Shown here: piece after piece, positions 1 to 12,275 of the stretch
Numbering within the stretch: the stretch's first letter is position 1
Layout: every line of letters starts with the position of its first letter
NCBI RefSeq assembly: GCF_002443255.2
Contig: NW_019211455.1
Location: 54,264,338 to 54,328,337 of the forward strand
Reading direction: 5' to 3'
Source of the DNA: Varroa destructor
Taxonomy: Eukaryota; Arthropoda; Arachnida; Mesostigmata; Varroidae
Length of the DNA stretch: 64,000 nt
Made by a program: the position numbers and the translations under genes
The notes under the pieces: generated by a model
What the model saw: only the letters and a program-made list of their open reading frames with translations
Told to the model about the DNA's origin: nothing
Database searches by the model: none

Positions 1-3000
1 GTGACCTGGCGTCTTGACTATACCCCGTTGTTTAGTGACCTTGTGAACATACGGAATATCAAATATATTCTTTCAGATTTATTAAAATCTTATTGAAATA
101 GTGTAGCTATGCCAGACGATAAAAGACCCATAACTAGGCATAGTCCGAGGTTTTTCTTCGACAGACATGCCTCTTTTTAAATACAGTCTATGACGTGAAG
201 TCCAGGCAGTGGGTCACTTTTCTACGTTTTTACTGTCAAAAGGTTACATATTTCTCTGCCTACTCGCTACATAAGCTTATAATACTTATGTCAGAACAAA
301 TGTAATAATCTGTTAACGTAATGCAACAAAAACTTGTCTTTACGAGGCTGTTTGCTCGGCTGGCAGGTTTTGATCCAATAAGTAATAAAAAGACTAATAC
401 ATAGAGTTATATTATTCCTTTTTCTTTTTGAAAAGAAGCTCGTATAGGCGACAATATTTTATAGCCGCACGGTGACTTCCATATAATAGATATAGTGCTA
501 CATATTTATATAATAACTGGTTCTGATACGTGCCGTTTGTCCCCATCAAACATCGTGCCATCAAAACATCCCATCAAAACATCGTGCCTTATTTTTGGTG
601 AGACACGCACGCCACTAGAAATATACGGTAGTGTTTTTTCTATCGATCACCGTCCGAGCCAGCTCTGCTGTTCTCGTCGCAGGCGTGTCTTTGAACAGAA
701 GCTGATAAAGCGAGGTTGCCGGCGTTTTGAACGCCGTCTACTTGTGGCGTTCCAAGCAAAGCTTTCTAGGGAAATTCTAGACAAAGTCTTCGCGAATTCG
801 TGACACGCGTTAACAGCTACGTACACTGCAGGAATAAAGCAACACACGGCGATAACGAAGCTTTAGATGACGCTCACAACCAGACTGGTTGAGATCCAGC
901 GACTTCCCTAAGGCTACCTAGTCATGGGTGGACGAATTTTTTCTACATAGCGTCTGCGGAAGGGATATATCTATGTATCGCTGGTTCAAACCGCGCGCTG
1001 AAGCTCGGCAGAAAAAGCAGCTTCTAATCTGTAAAGTGTCAATAGGACGATTGAATCGCAATCTATTTCTTTTGTTTCTTTTTTTTTTTTAAGTATACGA
1101 AAGCGTATCGTAGTTTTCGCTGAGGTTTCACCATAAAAGTTTGAGAAGAGCCATATGGTCAACTTCATGAACCCCCTTCCGCTTGCGGGTAAGATATAGA
1201 CATGCGTTAGCCTGAAATTCGAATTCGTTTTCACAGGGAACTACTCGCGGAAGTTTGAACTTAGTCTTACTTATCTCAGTCATCTCACTTAGTATGTTAA
1301 GTATCGATAGATATATGAAATTTGTTTTCAACGTTCGGGAAAAAACACAACGTCCGTTATATTGCTGACGAGTAACTTGTCCGTTCATCTTCTCGATTTC
1401 CATGCGCGGAAAACAGCGCAGTCCTTTATAATTCTCAAATTGGGTTCACTATTAGATTCAGATCCTACATACCTGTGTGCTAAAATATTTGTCGTCCTCT
1501 GCTATGGGAAGTTTCAATTCCCAAGTTCTGTGATCTCGTCCAGAGAATTAGTGCCATGTCAACCTATTGCTTGCTAACGATCCATTTCGACGGATGGATG
1601 AATTTTGAGTAGATTTAATAAAGCGGCTGAAATAGAATAGGCGGACTTTAAGTTGGGTCAACAAACTTCGAAAAAGATCAGCCGACAAATATGCCACGGT
1701 TCGAAGAGCTAATAATCCCTTTTGGCAGCTAGTACAATTTCGAGTAAAATGGCATATGCATTAATTTGCCACATTTGCCCGTTTGTGCACCGTCTGCTAA
1801 AAGCTATCTTGTCAATGCTACTTCAGGCAAAATATCTTAAGAGGAGTAGTATCGAGATGACGGAAACGCATGGACAGCTACCGTGAAGGTGCTAAGCCGA
1901 GTTGAACGGGTAAAAAGTACGTTGTAACCTTAGTTGACATAGCCGTGCGGATCCCTCAACCTATTTTCCACGGTAGGACTAAACTATATTAGTTCGACGT
2001 TCTATGCGTGTAAACTGAACATCGTCGACACTGGAACCTCGTGATGATCATTTGTGATGTAGATGATCAGTTTGTATGAAGCTCTCCTGTAGGCATATTG
2101 CTTTTGAGAGGCAACGCTTCCTTATGTTGAGTGCCAATTCTGCAACACTGCATCCACCAGAGCGGGTTTGTGTTTCATCCTCCATTACCAGCGTTCACCA
2201 TTGTTACCTCGTTAGCTGTGCAAAGTCAATCGTCCTCTATAGCGGCGACTAAGCTACAGAAGACCATTAATGCAATACCAATGCGACCGAAAGCTTTTTA
2301 GGAGTCGGACACCTAGACAAACTTGTTGTCGTCATAGGTTTCTATTACTGCAGAAGTTATCGATTTTTCAAGCCAATAGAAAACGCTGAAGAAACACTTA
2401 AAACACTGTGTAGAAGTAGCAATACACCCTGTCGATCATTATAATAGTGTCAGAGTAAGATTGAGAAGAAGATATTTCATGTCAGACTCGAGTCATTATA
2501 CGAATACGGTTCGGTATCTTCTGTTCCATGATAATTTCCTGCTGTTATTAGTATTGCTAGTTTCTCAGCGATACAAAACCCTCACAACGAAGAAACTAAC
2601 CGTGTCGTAACGGGAACGTAACTTGTTTCATTGCGGTATGGACGGTCCCGAAAGCACTCGCTGCTGCTATTTGTTCATGTTCGCCGTCTGTGCTCAAGAA
2701 ACGGAAAGCTTAGAGCCAATAGCTGCTACAGTACCTGTTTCTATTGCAAATTTGCGAACACCCATTAGGCCCACTTTTGTAGCTGCCAACTTAGCATCTC
2801 TAATCTTCACCTACAATTGTTAGGTTCCAGAGATTATCTTCATCTCTTATGTTCTGGCACGCTGCACGTTACGCTACGACAATAAGGTTCTGTTCTATGT
2901 TTGAAATTAAAACTCGTCTGAAACAGGCAGAATAGAACTCCTGTGAGCGAGTGCCTTTTTAAAAGCAAGATCATTTACCAATAAGAGATGATTATCTAAT

Positions 3001-3327
3001 GTAATATAAAACGTGTAACATGTGTTTTAATATTAATGATCAGTTCGCGCAGGTGGAATTTTCTGTCTACGACACTTTGTTTATCATAGATACGATTAGT
3101 AAAATGGGTTCGGTTTTGAAAGCGAGCTAAATGCGGATTCTAAGAACGAACGACTAACAATAGCTGAAGGCCCAGCAGCTGTTATTTTAGTCAGACGGGA
3201 CCGGCTAACTCGGTGTCTTGCCAAGTATGTCTGGCTGACTGGATCATCCTGATACTTTCGTAGTGATTACGCCCAATCGAAAGTCTCGGGCTGCTTCATT
3301 GAAACTGTGAGCTTGTCCTAGAAATAA
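1..3327. other. No gene seen
   Basis: Apart from the small tandem repeat at 544-588 and a T-rich run near 1076-1090, nothing recognisable was found. The open frames here have no splice context, domain or compositional support. Confidence 0.6.
544..588. repeat. Short imperfect tandem repeat
   Basis: Three copies of CATCAAAACATC, the first with one A fewer; the first and third also carry GTGC. Confidence 0.8.
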
Positions 3328-3532
3328 AAAATATTCGTAGATCGCCATTAATATCAGTACGCATGGATGATATAGAACAACAAGTTGCCTCAATATGATG
3401 ATATGTAAGGACGATATGTCAAAACATACAATTTTTAGTTTTAAATATTGCGATACCTTTATCATATCGAGGCAACTTGTTGTTCTATACCATCCACGCG
3501 TACTGATATTAATGGCGATCTACGAATATTTT
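3328..3532. repeat. Long inverted repeat, 72-bp arms, 61-bp spacer
   Basis: The arm at 3328-3399 is the reverse complement of 3461-3532 at 69 of 72 positions. The three mismatches (3363/3497, 3370/3490, 3392/3468) are all A opposite C. The spacer is 3400-3460. The right arm is directly followed by an (AT)n tract. No terminal repeat, target duplication or coding sequence is seen, so it could be a small non-autonomous element, a hairpin RNA source or a local inverted duplication. Confidence 0.95.

Positions 3533-3534
<2 letters not shown>

Positions 3535-3566
<32 letters not shown>
3535..3566. repeat. (AT)n microsatellite
   Basis: About 14 AT units directly abut the right arm of the inverted repeat. 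Confidence 0.95.
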
Positions 3567-3568
<2 letters not shown>

Positions 3569-6500
3569 CTTTTTTCCAGTGCTGACTGAATTCTCACTAA
3601 AAACATCCAGTCTGCCTTTGGTTGCGCTTCCTTTAATTTCGTTTTCAGGTTAGCTTCGTATTGTTGCAACTTGTTCCAACGACTAACTATTCTATTGAGT
3701 TTACAGACGACATCTTCTTCATCATTTCAAAGCAGCAACAGTATTACTCCGTTGACACCGAGTCGTATTTTTTTTACGCGTACAATCATGTGAATTTTTC
3801 CCGTGCGCACTTCTCCTTCTTCTCGATGTGATTTGCGAAATCCTCAGCGGTCGTCGAATTACATCAATGAGTCATCAATTTGATCGTCTCCTATTGCCCT
3901 TTTCACCAACTATGTACCTTTTTTGCTCTAGTCAGTCTGCCCTTTCTATCGCACGAATTTTTATAGCCACTGGGTAAAGCGAAACCGGTACGTCGGCGGG
4001 GTATTTGAACAAAAGAACAGGAGACCGCGCACCTATCATTAGTGAGGAGTTGACTGCAGCGTTGTTAGTATGACAGACGAAATGGCGCACTCTGGCGATC
4101 TAATCGACTTCGTTTGGATTCCTTTTCATGAAGAATAGAAAGTAAGAAATTTCGCTACGTAACGAAATTGAGAAGCTGTAAAGTAGTCAATGCGATACGA
4201 GTATTTGGGCGACACATTTGGCCATTATGGTTTACTGTTTGGTATTTGATGGCTAGAAGTAAGCCCGTTTTTTGAGCTAAAGACAGGATGGCAACCTGCT
4301 TCAGCATTACACGCATTTCCTGGCTTGGCGATAGACCTATTAGAAAGGAAAACATTAAGCTGGCCCAACACAATATACCTAGCACATACACTTGAAGTTT
4401 TCGTAGCATCAGAAAAGTTATTGCAACAAATGAGTAAACAAGTCAAAACATAAGGTGGCGTTTCCTTCTCAGGATAAATAAATATGCATTTCTGAAAAGA
4501 TAATACTGAACGAGTCAAGGAGCTGGGTGGATTCGGGGGTACCATCGCCGTAAAAACAAAAAGAAGCATATTTTTCCATTCTAAACCGCTGTTTAACATT
4601 AATATCAATAAGAATCACATTGCATCCGCTGCAAGTAAATTGTTAAGCATAGTGGCCACGATGCCTTGCCCTAGCCAGCGCAATCAAGTTGAAGTTATTA
4701 GGAATCTAATATTTTGAACCCATGATTGATCAGGAGTATTGAAAAAAAAAACATTATACTATATGAAATTATCAAGTATCGTTAGTTTTGGTCATGTATT
4801 GTTCAGGCTAAATTAATAACAATTTATTTGAGTTTATTTTCGAAAAGTTGACCTTTACACTCTTCAAATTTCTTAGTTTTTTCATTACCCTTTAAGCTAG
4901 TTTCTCGGAACGAGATGAACAAAATGATCGAGACGGAACATAAACGGCTTTTTCTTTCTATTTCTTATCTTATTTATTGTAGGACAATCCGAGGGGTCTT
5001 TTTTTCTAGCATTTTATATACAATAAGTGAGCCTATATTAAGGTGTTTGGCCTAGACGCATAGTTCTGTCACTGGTTATTTTTTTATATTGTTTTACGAG
5101 CCAGGCGGTGCGGCCATTGGAAAACTAAAATAAGTTCTCTTGTGCAACTTTTTAAAAAGGCTCTGCTTGACAGAAAAATATGGCGATTTTTACTAAGGGC
5201 TAAAATAGATGTTTGCCCACTATGTCAACTGTAACGAGTAGTCTTGGAAGTGCCGTGTCTTTTCTAATTCCACAGCCTTTCTAACGTCTTGGGCAAAGAC
5301 ATGCATGATTTTTAAGCAGACGTGAGACTAGCGCCTATCCAGTGTGCCTTTTCAAATCCAATAATATATTTAAACTCTAAAGGTACGTACACACTCTTTC
5401 GTATTTCTGTGATCATCTCACCGACGCGCGCTGTAGCTAATGCTACTTCAAAAGAGAAATTTGATTTAGGGATGTCGTACATCTCTAACTAAAGGGGTGC
5501 AGAAATAATCGCTTACAACTGTTAGCCCTTTGCTGGTACGCTGAGAAAATGGAGAGAGACCCTAGCACCTGCTAGTCGTCAGCCTTTATCCGACTAGGAG
5601 TGAGGCCTAATGACCGTGGAGTGATTTCTTCCCGTTACGTGATCGTGTCGTGAGTGTTCGGGTCGTAACTGACTGTGCGCAGCCTAAAGATTTTAAGGGG
5701 ACGTCTAAACCAAAAGCTTCCCCCTTAGCTTCCCCATAAAAAAAAATCCCCCTAGCTTTAATAGGCATACATACCGCTATTTATGGTTGTTACAACGATG
5801 AAATATGAAATAAAAAGCAAAGATGCCGCCGGAAAACTTAACTTCGCACTGTAGTCCTAAGTTTCCACTAGTTCCTGACAAGGGTACTACAATGCATATT
5901 TTTGGTAGAATTTAGGCAAAAATATCATACAGCTATCTTAGCCTTTTCTCAAAAATAATTTTATGCTAATTAATGATTATGTAGGAAACATGAAAAAGAT
6001 TGTGGAGCGATCCTCTCAGGGCGAAAATATTATGAAGCTTACCGTGTTCTGCGAGGAGTGTACACACCTAAAATGAATGCGTGAAGCTTACGTGAATCCG
6101 ATGCTCCCCAAATTTACTGTTCGCCATAGTATCTATTTCATCGTATTAATTGTTTGGTAAAACCCATTAATGCGCAAAAAAACTTCGGAAGATTTACGTG
6201 TTCCGGTCTTGAGGTTTTAAGGAATCAGGCTTTTAGCGAATGATTTATGTCATAAGCAGCCAGAACCTATAAGCACCCACACAGGATGAATGAAAAGGAC
6301 GTGTCTTGCTATCATCCTGCTAAGTCAGATGCGTGAGCCGATAGCGATAGCAGCAGAAAAAGAAGACACGACAGAATTGGGCCGCTGTGGAGGCTTACGG
6401 GAGCTCCCAAGAGGATCTTCTGCATCTGAGATTAAATCCATAAAGAGGATGTTATCTATATCGAGAACCAGGGTCTCTGCTCTTGCGTAACAATTTTCCT

Positions 6501-6700
6501 ATGGTCGTTCGACTATCTCGCTTTTATGCGACTACGCCAACGTTATAGATGTCTCTCGCAAGAGACCTCTCAGTGCCTCAGGGTTAAGGATCTAAAAAGA
6601 GCCTGACAAGGGGAAAAATGTTCGGATATTGTAACACGGATTGCGTCGACAAGTCCTTCTTTGGTTTAATGGCCCTCCGATGTAAGACTTGCCTTATTAA

Positions 6701-6703
<3 letters not shown>

Positions 6704-6740
<37 letters not shown>
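6704..6740. repeat. (AT)n microsatellite
   Basis: About 18 uninterrupted TA units. Confidence 0.95.
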
Positions 6741-6743
<3 letters not shown>

Positions 6744-8896
6744 GAAGTGTATGTAAATGCTTGGGGATTCTTATATGTTTATAAACGGGTGTCCATCGGC
6801 ACCTCTCGAGGCTCTCTGGGTATCACCAAGCGCTGAGTTGAATTACACTTTAGGAGCTGTCAGAGGGGTATGATGGCGCACATTAACTTTCTGGTCATTT
6901 CCGACAATTCCCCAATCTTGGTGAAGGTTAGCTCGACCGAATGCATTTTTGTGAGCTAGCACGGTGTGGCCACGTGGGTAAATGTTCCGGTAGGCTCTTG
7001 GCGTAAGCCTATTCTATGTGAGAAGACCTCTAGATAGGGACGAAGTTCTTTGCAGGCTGAAACGAAATGGGGCCGACATAGTTGTAGTGGCAGTTTGCGC
7101 GATTGCAGACGACTAACTTCACCCGTGACTCTTCATACTGCTTGCAATTTTTACTCGAGTGTCATTACTGTCTGTGCTTAGTTTCATAATGGCTACAAAG
7201 CGGGGATAGAACATCCCGGGCCTACTGCTTTGTTATTTTAGCGCACCCATTAAGTAGCAGTCACGAAAAGGAGCCTACCCGACTTCGCTCGTTGTATTTG
7301 ATTTCTAGTTATTTCGGCCTTATATCTTCAGCATCAAATCTTTATAAACATACATACAGACACGGTGAGATCTTCGCTCACGACCAACTCATTCTGAGCA
7401 CCTTTGAAGCCCGCTATGCGACTGCTCGAGTAAATACTATGCTTACTACCGAGTTTTAGCATGACCCCTCGAAATGACCAGAGGCTTTGGTATTTCTCAT
7501 ATCCCAATTTTGTTCTTTCTCTTTCTTGCTGACGGTCTTTCAGACCATTCGCAATATGCAGAGAGAGAATCTCAATGACAATGATTGGGTTCTTTAGGCC
7601 TGACACCTACCATACATACGCCATCGTTCTATCAGACATACTCGGGATTACAAGTGGAGAGCCCTAGAGAATTTACAATTTCCTCTGCCAACTAGATCCC
7701 TTAGACATGATTTTCTGCAACCTAGGAGGAGATAGTACAAGCTCTCCTTGCGTAGCCCTTTTAATTCGACCAAAGGGAACCAAACATCTTTTGCCACCGT
7801 TACTGGTAGAAGGAGCATATCCAACGATAGTAGAAGAGAGACTGTTTCAAATCAGAATCGTTTGCCGCAGCGGTGATGATAGTGTAATGACAGTCTTAAC
7901 GGGTAGAAGCCAAGTGGATACACTGCCCTATATACTCCAGCTTTAGCAAGTCTTGGAGACCTGCTCAGCGATATCATATCAGTTCGATCCTATGTAGGTC
8001 GCCCCGCTGCACTGCGGGAAGTTCTCATTAAAAAGTAAAGAAGAAACTAGCTAGATTCGGGAAATGGAAGCAAGAGGAAGTAAGGCGTAGAGACATGTTC
8101 TCGCGCGTCGGTTGTCGAAGGTGTCTGAGTACCCTCTAGCCGATAACTACTCGGCCAAGCTCCGTTTGATCTGAACGGCGTTGAGATATTGCTGAGATGA
8201 CGGCAGAACGTTAAATTCGACTTGAGATGAATGTTAAAGTCTGAACTGTTTGCAAGGACGGAAAATGAAAAGGTTCTAGAAGACAAATATATATGTATGA
8301 TTGATAAAAATACATGCCTACGTGTGTTTCGATTATCGTGCCGACAGCAAAACTGGTCGAGTCTTACGGTGTTTGAACCAGATAGGATGACGTCTACAAT
8401 GCGGTTGATGCAAAGAACGGAGTTAGGCAAGTTTAGTGTTTCGATAACGACTTCAATAGCCGCTACTATATCTTATGCACATACTATATCGCATACCTAA
8501 TAATAAACTGTAGGTTGAAGCATGAACGTATTAAAAGCACAGTAAACGGTTAAAGCCACCAATATTAAAGTATATCATCAATACTAAAGTATTAATTTCA
8601 ACAAAAATATTAAAAAAATATCATTCGTGGGTCCTGTATTGAATTGTTAGAATGATTACTGTGCTAGTACTTTCTAGAAGAAAAAAACCCATTTGACCTG
8701 TAGATCTGCTCTTTTTTGCAAAGGCGCAATTGCCAAATGTTTGCGGCACACTCGCTGAATTACCTAAAAATAATTATAAAAATAACCTTCAAAAATCTAA
8801 AGATATCAAAAACAGAAGGTAGCTAAACAACCATGCGCGCCGTGTGTCTCAGGAAAGAGGAGACGTTTATTCTTCCAGATGAGTTTCATTTACATG

Positions 8897-8913
8897 TATA
8901 TATATATATATAT
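8897..8913. repeat. (AT)n microsatellite
   Basis: Eight TA units. Confidence 0.9.
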
Positions 8914-11900
8914 TCTTTATACCCTTGAAACTCGTCATTGTTACCAAGGGCGTATGTATCGCTCTTGTAAATCTATTCCTTTCCAATCTGAACCTGTACT
9001 GACCTCTATCGCACTTTTTGAGACAACTCGCTTGTTTTGTGTTACCTGATTTTTTAAGAAATCGTTTCTCACGTCTTGCATTTGCTGTCCTTTCAAGCTT
9101 CAAGAGTCGAAAACTTAGGAACCTTTTATCGAAGCATTCTGCACTTGTGAAGCATTCGCGTATACGTGTGACAGTATAAGCTAAAGTAATAGTTGAAAAA
9201 ATACTCTTCGTCGGATTTTTTATAACGACTATTATCTCACTTAACGGCTAGTGCCATCTCACTGAAAATATGGTATTATCTTCTTTGATTTCGTTACTAC
9301 TACCCGCGGTTATTGGCAAATTAAGCAGATTATGCCAAATATCATACGAGCCAGAAATAGACTCGCCCTCAACCCTACCTTTGTACTTACGAAGGCGTGC
9401 CTAATTCCTTATTAATGCGTCGACTTGGCCGGCTTCTGAAGGTTGTTTTATCACCAAGCTTCGGGTGTTAACTTCTTCTCAGATCCACCACGTCTGCCAC
9501 AGACACCGCCACAGATCGACAAGTCAGTTCGGTCCTAAGTTATCGGGTTGTCCTAATGCGATGTGTCGACACAGTTGCATTCTTTTAGAGCGCAAGCGAG
9601 ATCTTTTATCTATTCACTGCAATATGTCAGTCGCATCTCTAAGTGCGAACGGATGCCCGCTTAGCTCGCTTGTATCAGCATGGAGAATAACCAAGCAGCA
9701 AGGCACCACGCTGTCTAAATCGCGCCTCTTCTCAAATCCAACAAGGAGCAGGTGGCTCCTCCTGGCGGGCCCAATGCGGGCTTGGTCCAGGGCACTAGAT
9801 CGCTGCTGCTGCCACTGGCCATAGCAAGGGTGGCCAACCCTCGACTCGACGATGCTCTGCGCTTGGCGCTCGACGGTGCTTGCTTGCTCCTAGGCTTCGA
9901 GCAACGACGGAGACTTGCTGTATCGCTGTGTACAGCTGCATCAGGTATCTGCGCTTGCAGCTTCCTCATCGGTATTCTTGCATATCGTCTGCTTGCACCA
10001 CCACTCCGGATAACTTCAGCGCCCCCTACGATGCTCTGACTGGTGTTCACTCACCGAACAGCCGAACCACCCGAGCCCCCAGCAGCAGGAGATGCGCGTG
10101 AATCGAAAGGAAGCAAGCATCGGGTGTTAGTGAGTAGATCCTTCCGTTAAAAAAACATCAAGAACAACTGAGCGACGATGGCTAGTGGTAATTCTCAACG
10201 CGCTGTGAGCATGGCCTTGGCAATCTGACGCGACGCCAGCAAGAGGACGGCGTGACGTGAAGCCGTTGCTATCTGAATGCTGCTAGTAAGCGACGGTGTG
10301 GTGGTGACGTTCAACGGGGCACCGTGGCCGGCCTGCGGATCGAGGACGTGTGCCTGGCCTCCTAAGTGCCAGGCACGCAGTTTCGTTGCCGGCCAAAGAT
10401 ACGCGGTTCATGTGACCTGAGCTATGTGGAACGCATTTAGCGAATGCACGAATTCGTATCGACCGAGTTCGAAGACTTGTAGTAGCCGTGATTGTCGATG
10501 ACGGCGATGACAAGCATAATCAGCAATGATATTGTCGAGAGGGAACACTGAGGCTCGACCGTACTATCTAGTACCAGAGCGGGTAGAAACAAAAAAAGAC
10601 GGTTAGTTAGTAAAGCTAAAGCGACCACGCAAGTATATACCAGACAGGGTTAATGAGCCGTGTGCGCTGCGCGTGTCATCGATTAGAAGATACAATTATT
10701 ACATTAGGTTACGCTTAAGCTGGTGTTACGCCTCTAAAAGTAGAGGGATGTGTCAGGGGAAACGATAACGGAATCCTTGCTCCCCGATAACTGCTACGCC
10801 GTGGTAACGTGAGAGCGACGTCGGCAGTATGGCCATGGATATCACATTGAAATATAATTCGTATAGACTCTAATAACCAACATGTTGAAATCACCTTATA
10901 TGAATCGCTGCACGAATTGGGTATGTGCTTTCGACGGGAGCACCTGGCTCGCAAATTGTCGTTGCATTGTGTTATCCCACGTTACCAGCGTCGTACCTCT
11001 AAAATTGGCCGTGTAGGGCAGAGTATCTGCTGAAGACCATCGTTGCCTTTTCGGACTAAGATAGAAGGTAGACCGTGCAAGAAGTCCATTGCGGAATCTG
11101 CCCCTCGTTAAAGCGAACTACGGGGACTATGCAGTGGTTCGCGCAGGTTTCGGCATCATTTCTAGAAAGAAGTCGCCTGACTAAGCTCATCGTCGCCGGA
11201 GAAAAGTATTGAAAATACCGAGTTCTCTTTTTAAAGAAGAGAGGAACATCAGTACGAAACAGCGGTGGTTTTGCTACCCCATCCGATTACAGGACGCAGT
11301 ATTTGTGCCTGAGTGCGCGAACATTGTGTTATCTGACGAGTGCCGTCTCAACCACTAATTAAAAGTGCGTCAGTAAGTGCAAGGAGCTTGACACCACTAG
11401 AAAGCAGTGAATGTGTCTCTAGGTCATTATAATCCGTGGGTTTCATGCTGTTTTGTAACGCAGGTCTAATATTGTGTACTTCTTTCTCACCGACTACTGG
11501 GGATTCCTCTATCGGACTGAGTCAGATGCACCTTTCACCGTGGTACCGTGGATCTCCATACTCGCGTCGTCACTACATTGTATCCTGGATTTAGTGTCTG
11601 TGTACAGCATCTAACGTTTTTCGGCCTGCAGCCTTGTGGCAAGACACCTTTTTCTGCAAAAGAAAAAAACCGCGAAATAGAAGCGCGCCTATGGTGTTTA
11701 GTGAGTTATGATATGTCAGTGTTAGCTGCCTAAGCTAGGTCGGGTTGCGAGTAGCCCGTTTGCCAACAAGGAGTATTACACTGGCAATTTTAGGTAGAAA
11801 GAGGATACAGCGAATGCTAGAGAATACATTCTACTAGACGAACAGTGCTGCCACGAGTGTCGACAGGACGGACGGGACGACGAGAACGTAAAAATCCTAC

Positions 11901-12202
11901 CCTCAAAAAACTTACTCTTGGAACAGCTGAGAGCCTAGCTAACGACCAGCGAAACTACCGTCGGCAACCAAAGCCCTGTCTACCCAGCTATAGCACCCAG
12001 AGGAGGTAAACCAGCAAATAGTGAAAGGTAGACATTGATTAGGAATGGTCCGAATAGACAAGGCTGTTTTGTAAAATAGGATATTTCAAAGGGACGAAAT
12101 GGGGAGTTTCATAGAACCCTCGTAAGGTAATGGCAATACAGAGCTTAAATTTGAAAAAAAAAAAAATTCTACCCCTTTGCATCAATTGGTTGGTTAGGCG
12201 TC

Positions 12203-12275
12203 CCTCGGTATCTCGCAGATAGAGCTCGGGACCTCTAATTACAAGTCAGAAGATTACGAAGGAATCAGTAGATAG
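12203..12275 (+). pseudogene. Degenerate tRNA-like sequence
   Basis: TATCTCGCAGATAGAGC resembles a D arm (TCTC / GAGC stem), and CGGGACCTCTAATTACAAGT resembles an anticodon arm with CTCTAAT-like loop. The T arm is poor (AGATTACGAAGGAATC), with no good TTCGA. It is therefore either a decayed tRNA copy or chance. No acceptor-stem pairing was found. Confidence 0.25.

Larger units (their letters stand above)
3567..12202. other. Non-coding stretch with microsatellites; one GC-rich island
   Basis: No supported gene. The exception worth noting is the GC-richer block 9715-10105, open on both strands (see findings). The rest is AT-leaning sequence with simple repeats. Confidence 0.55.
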
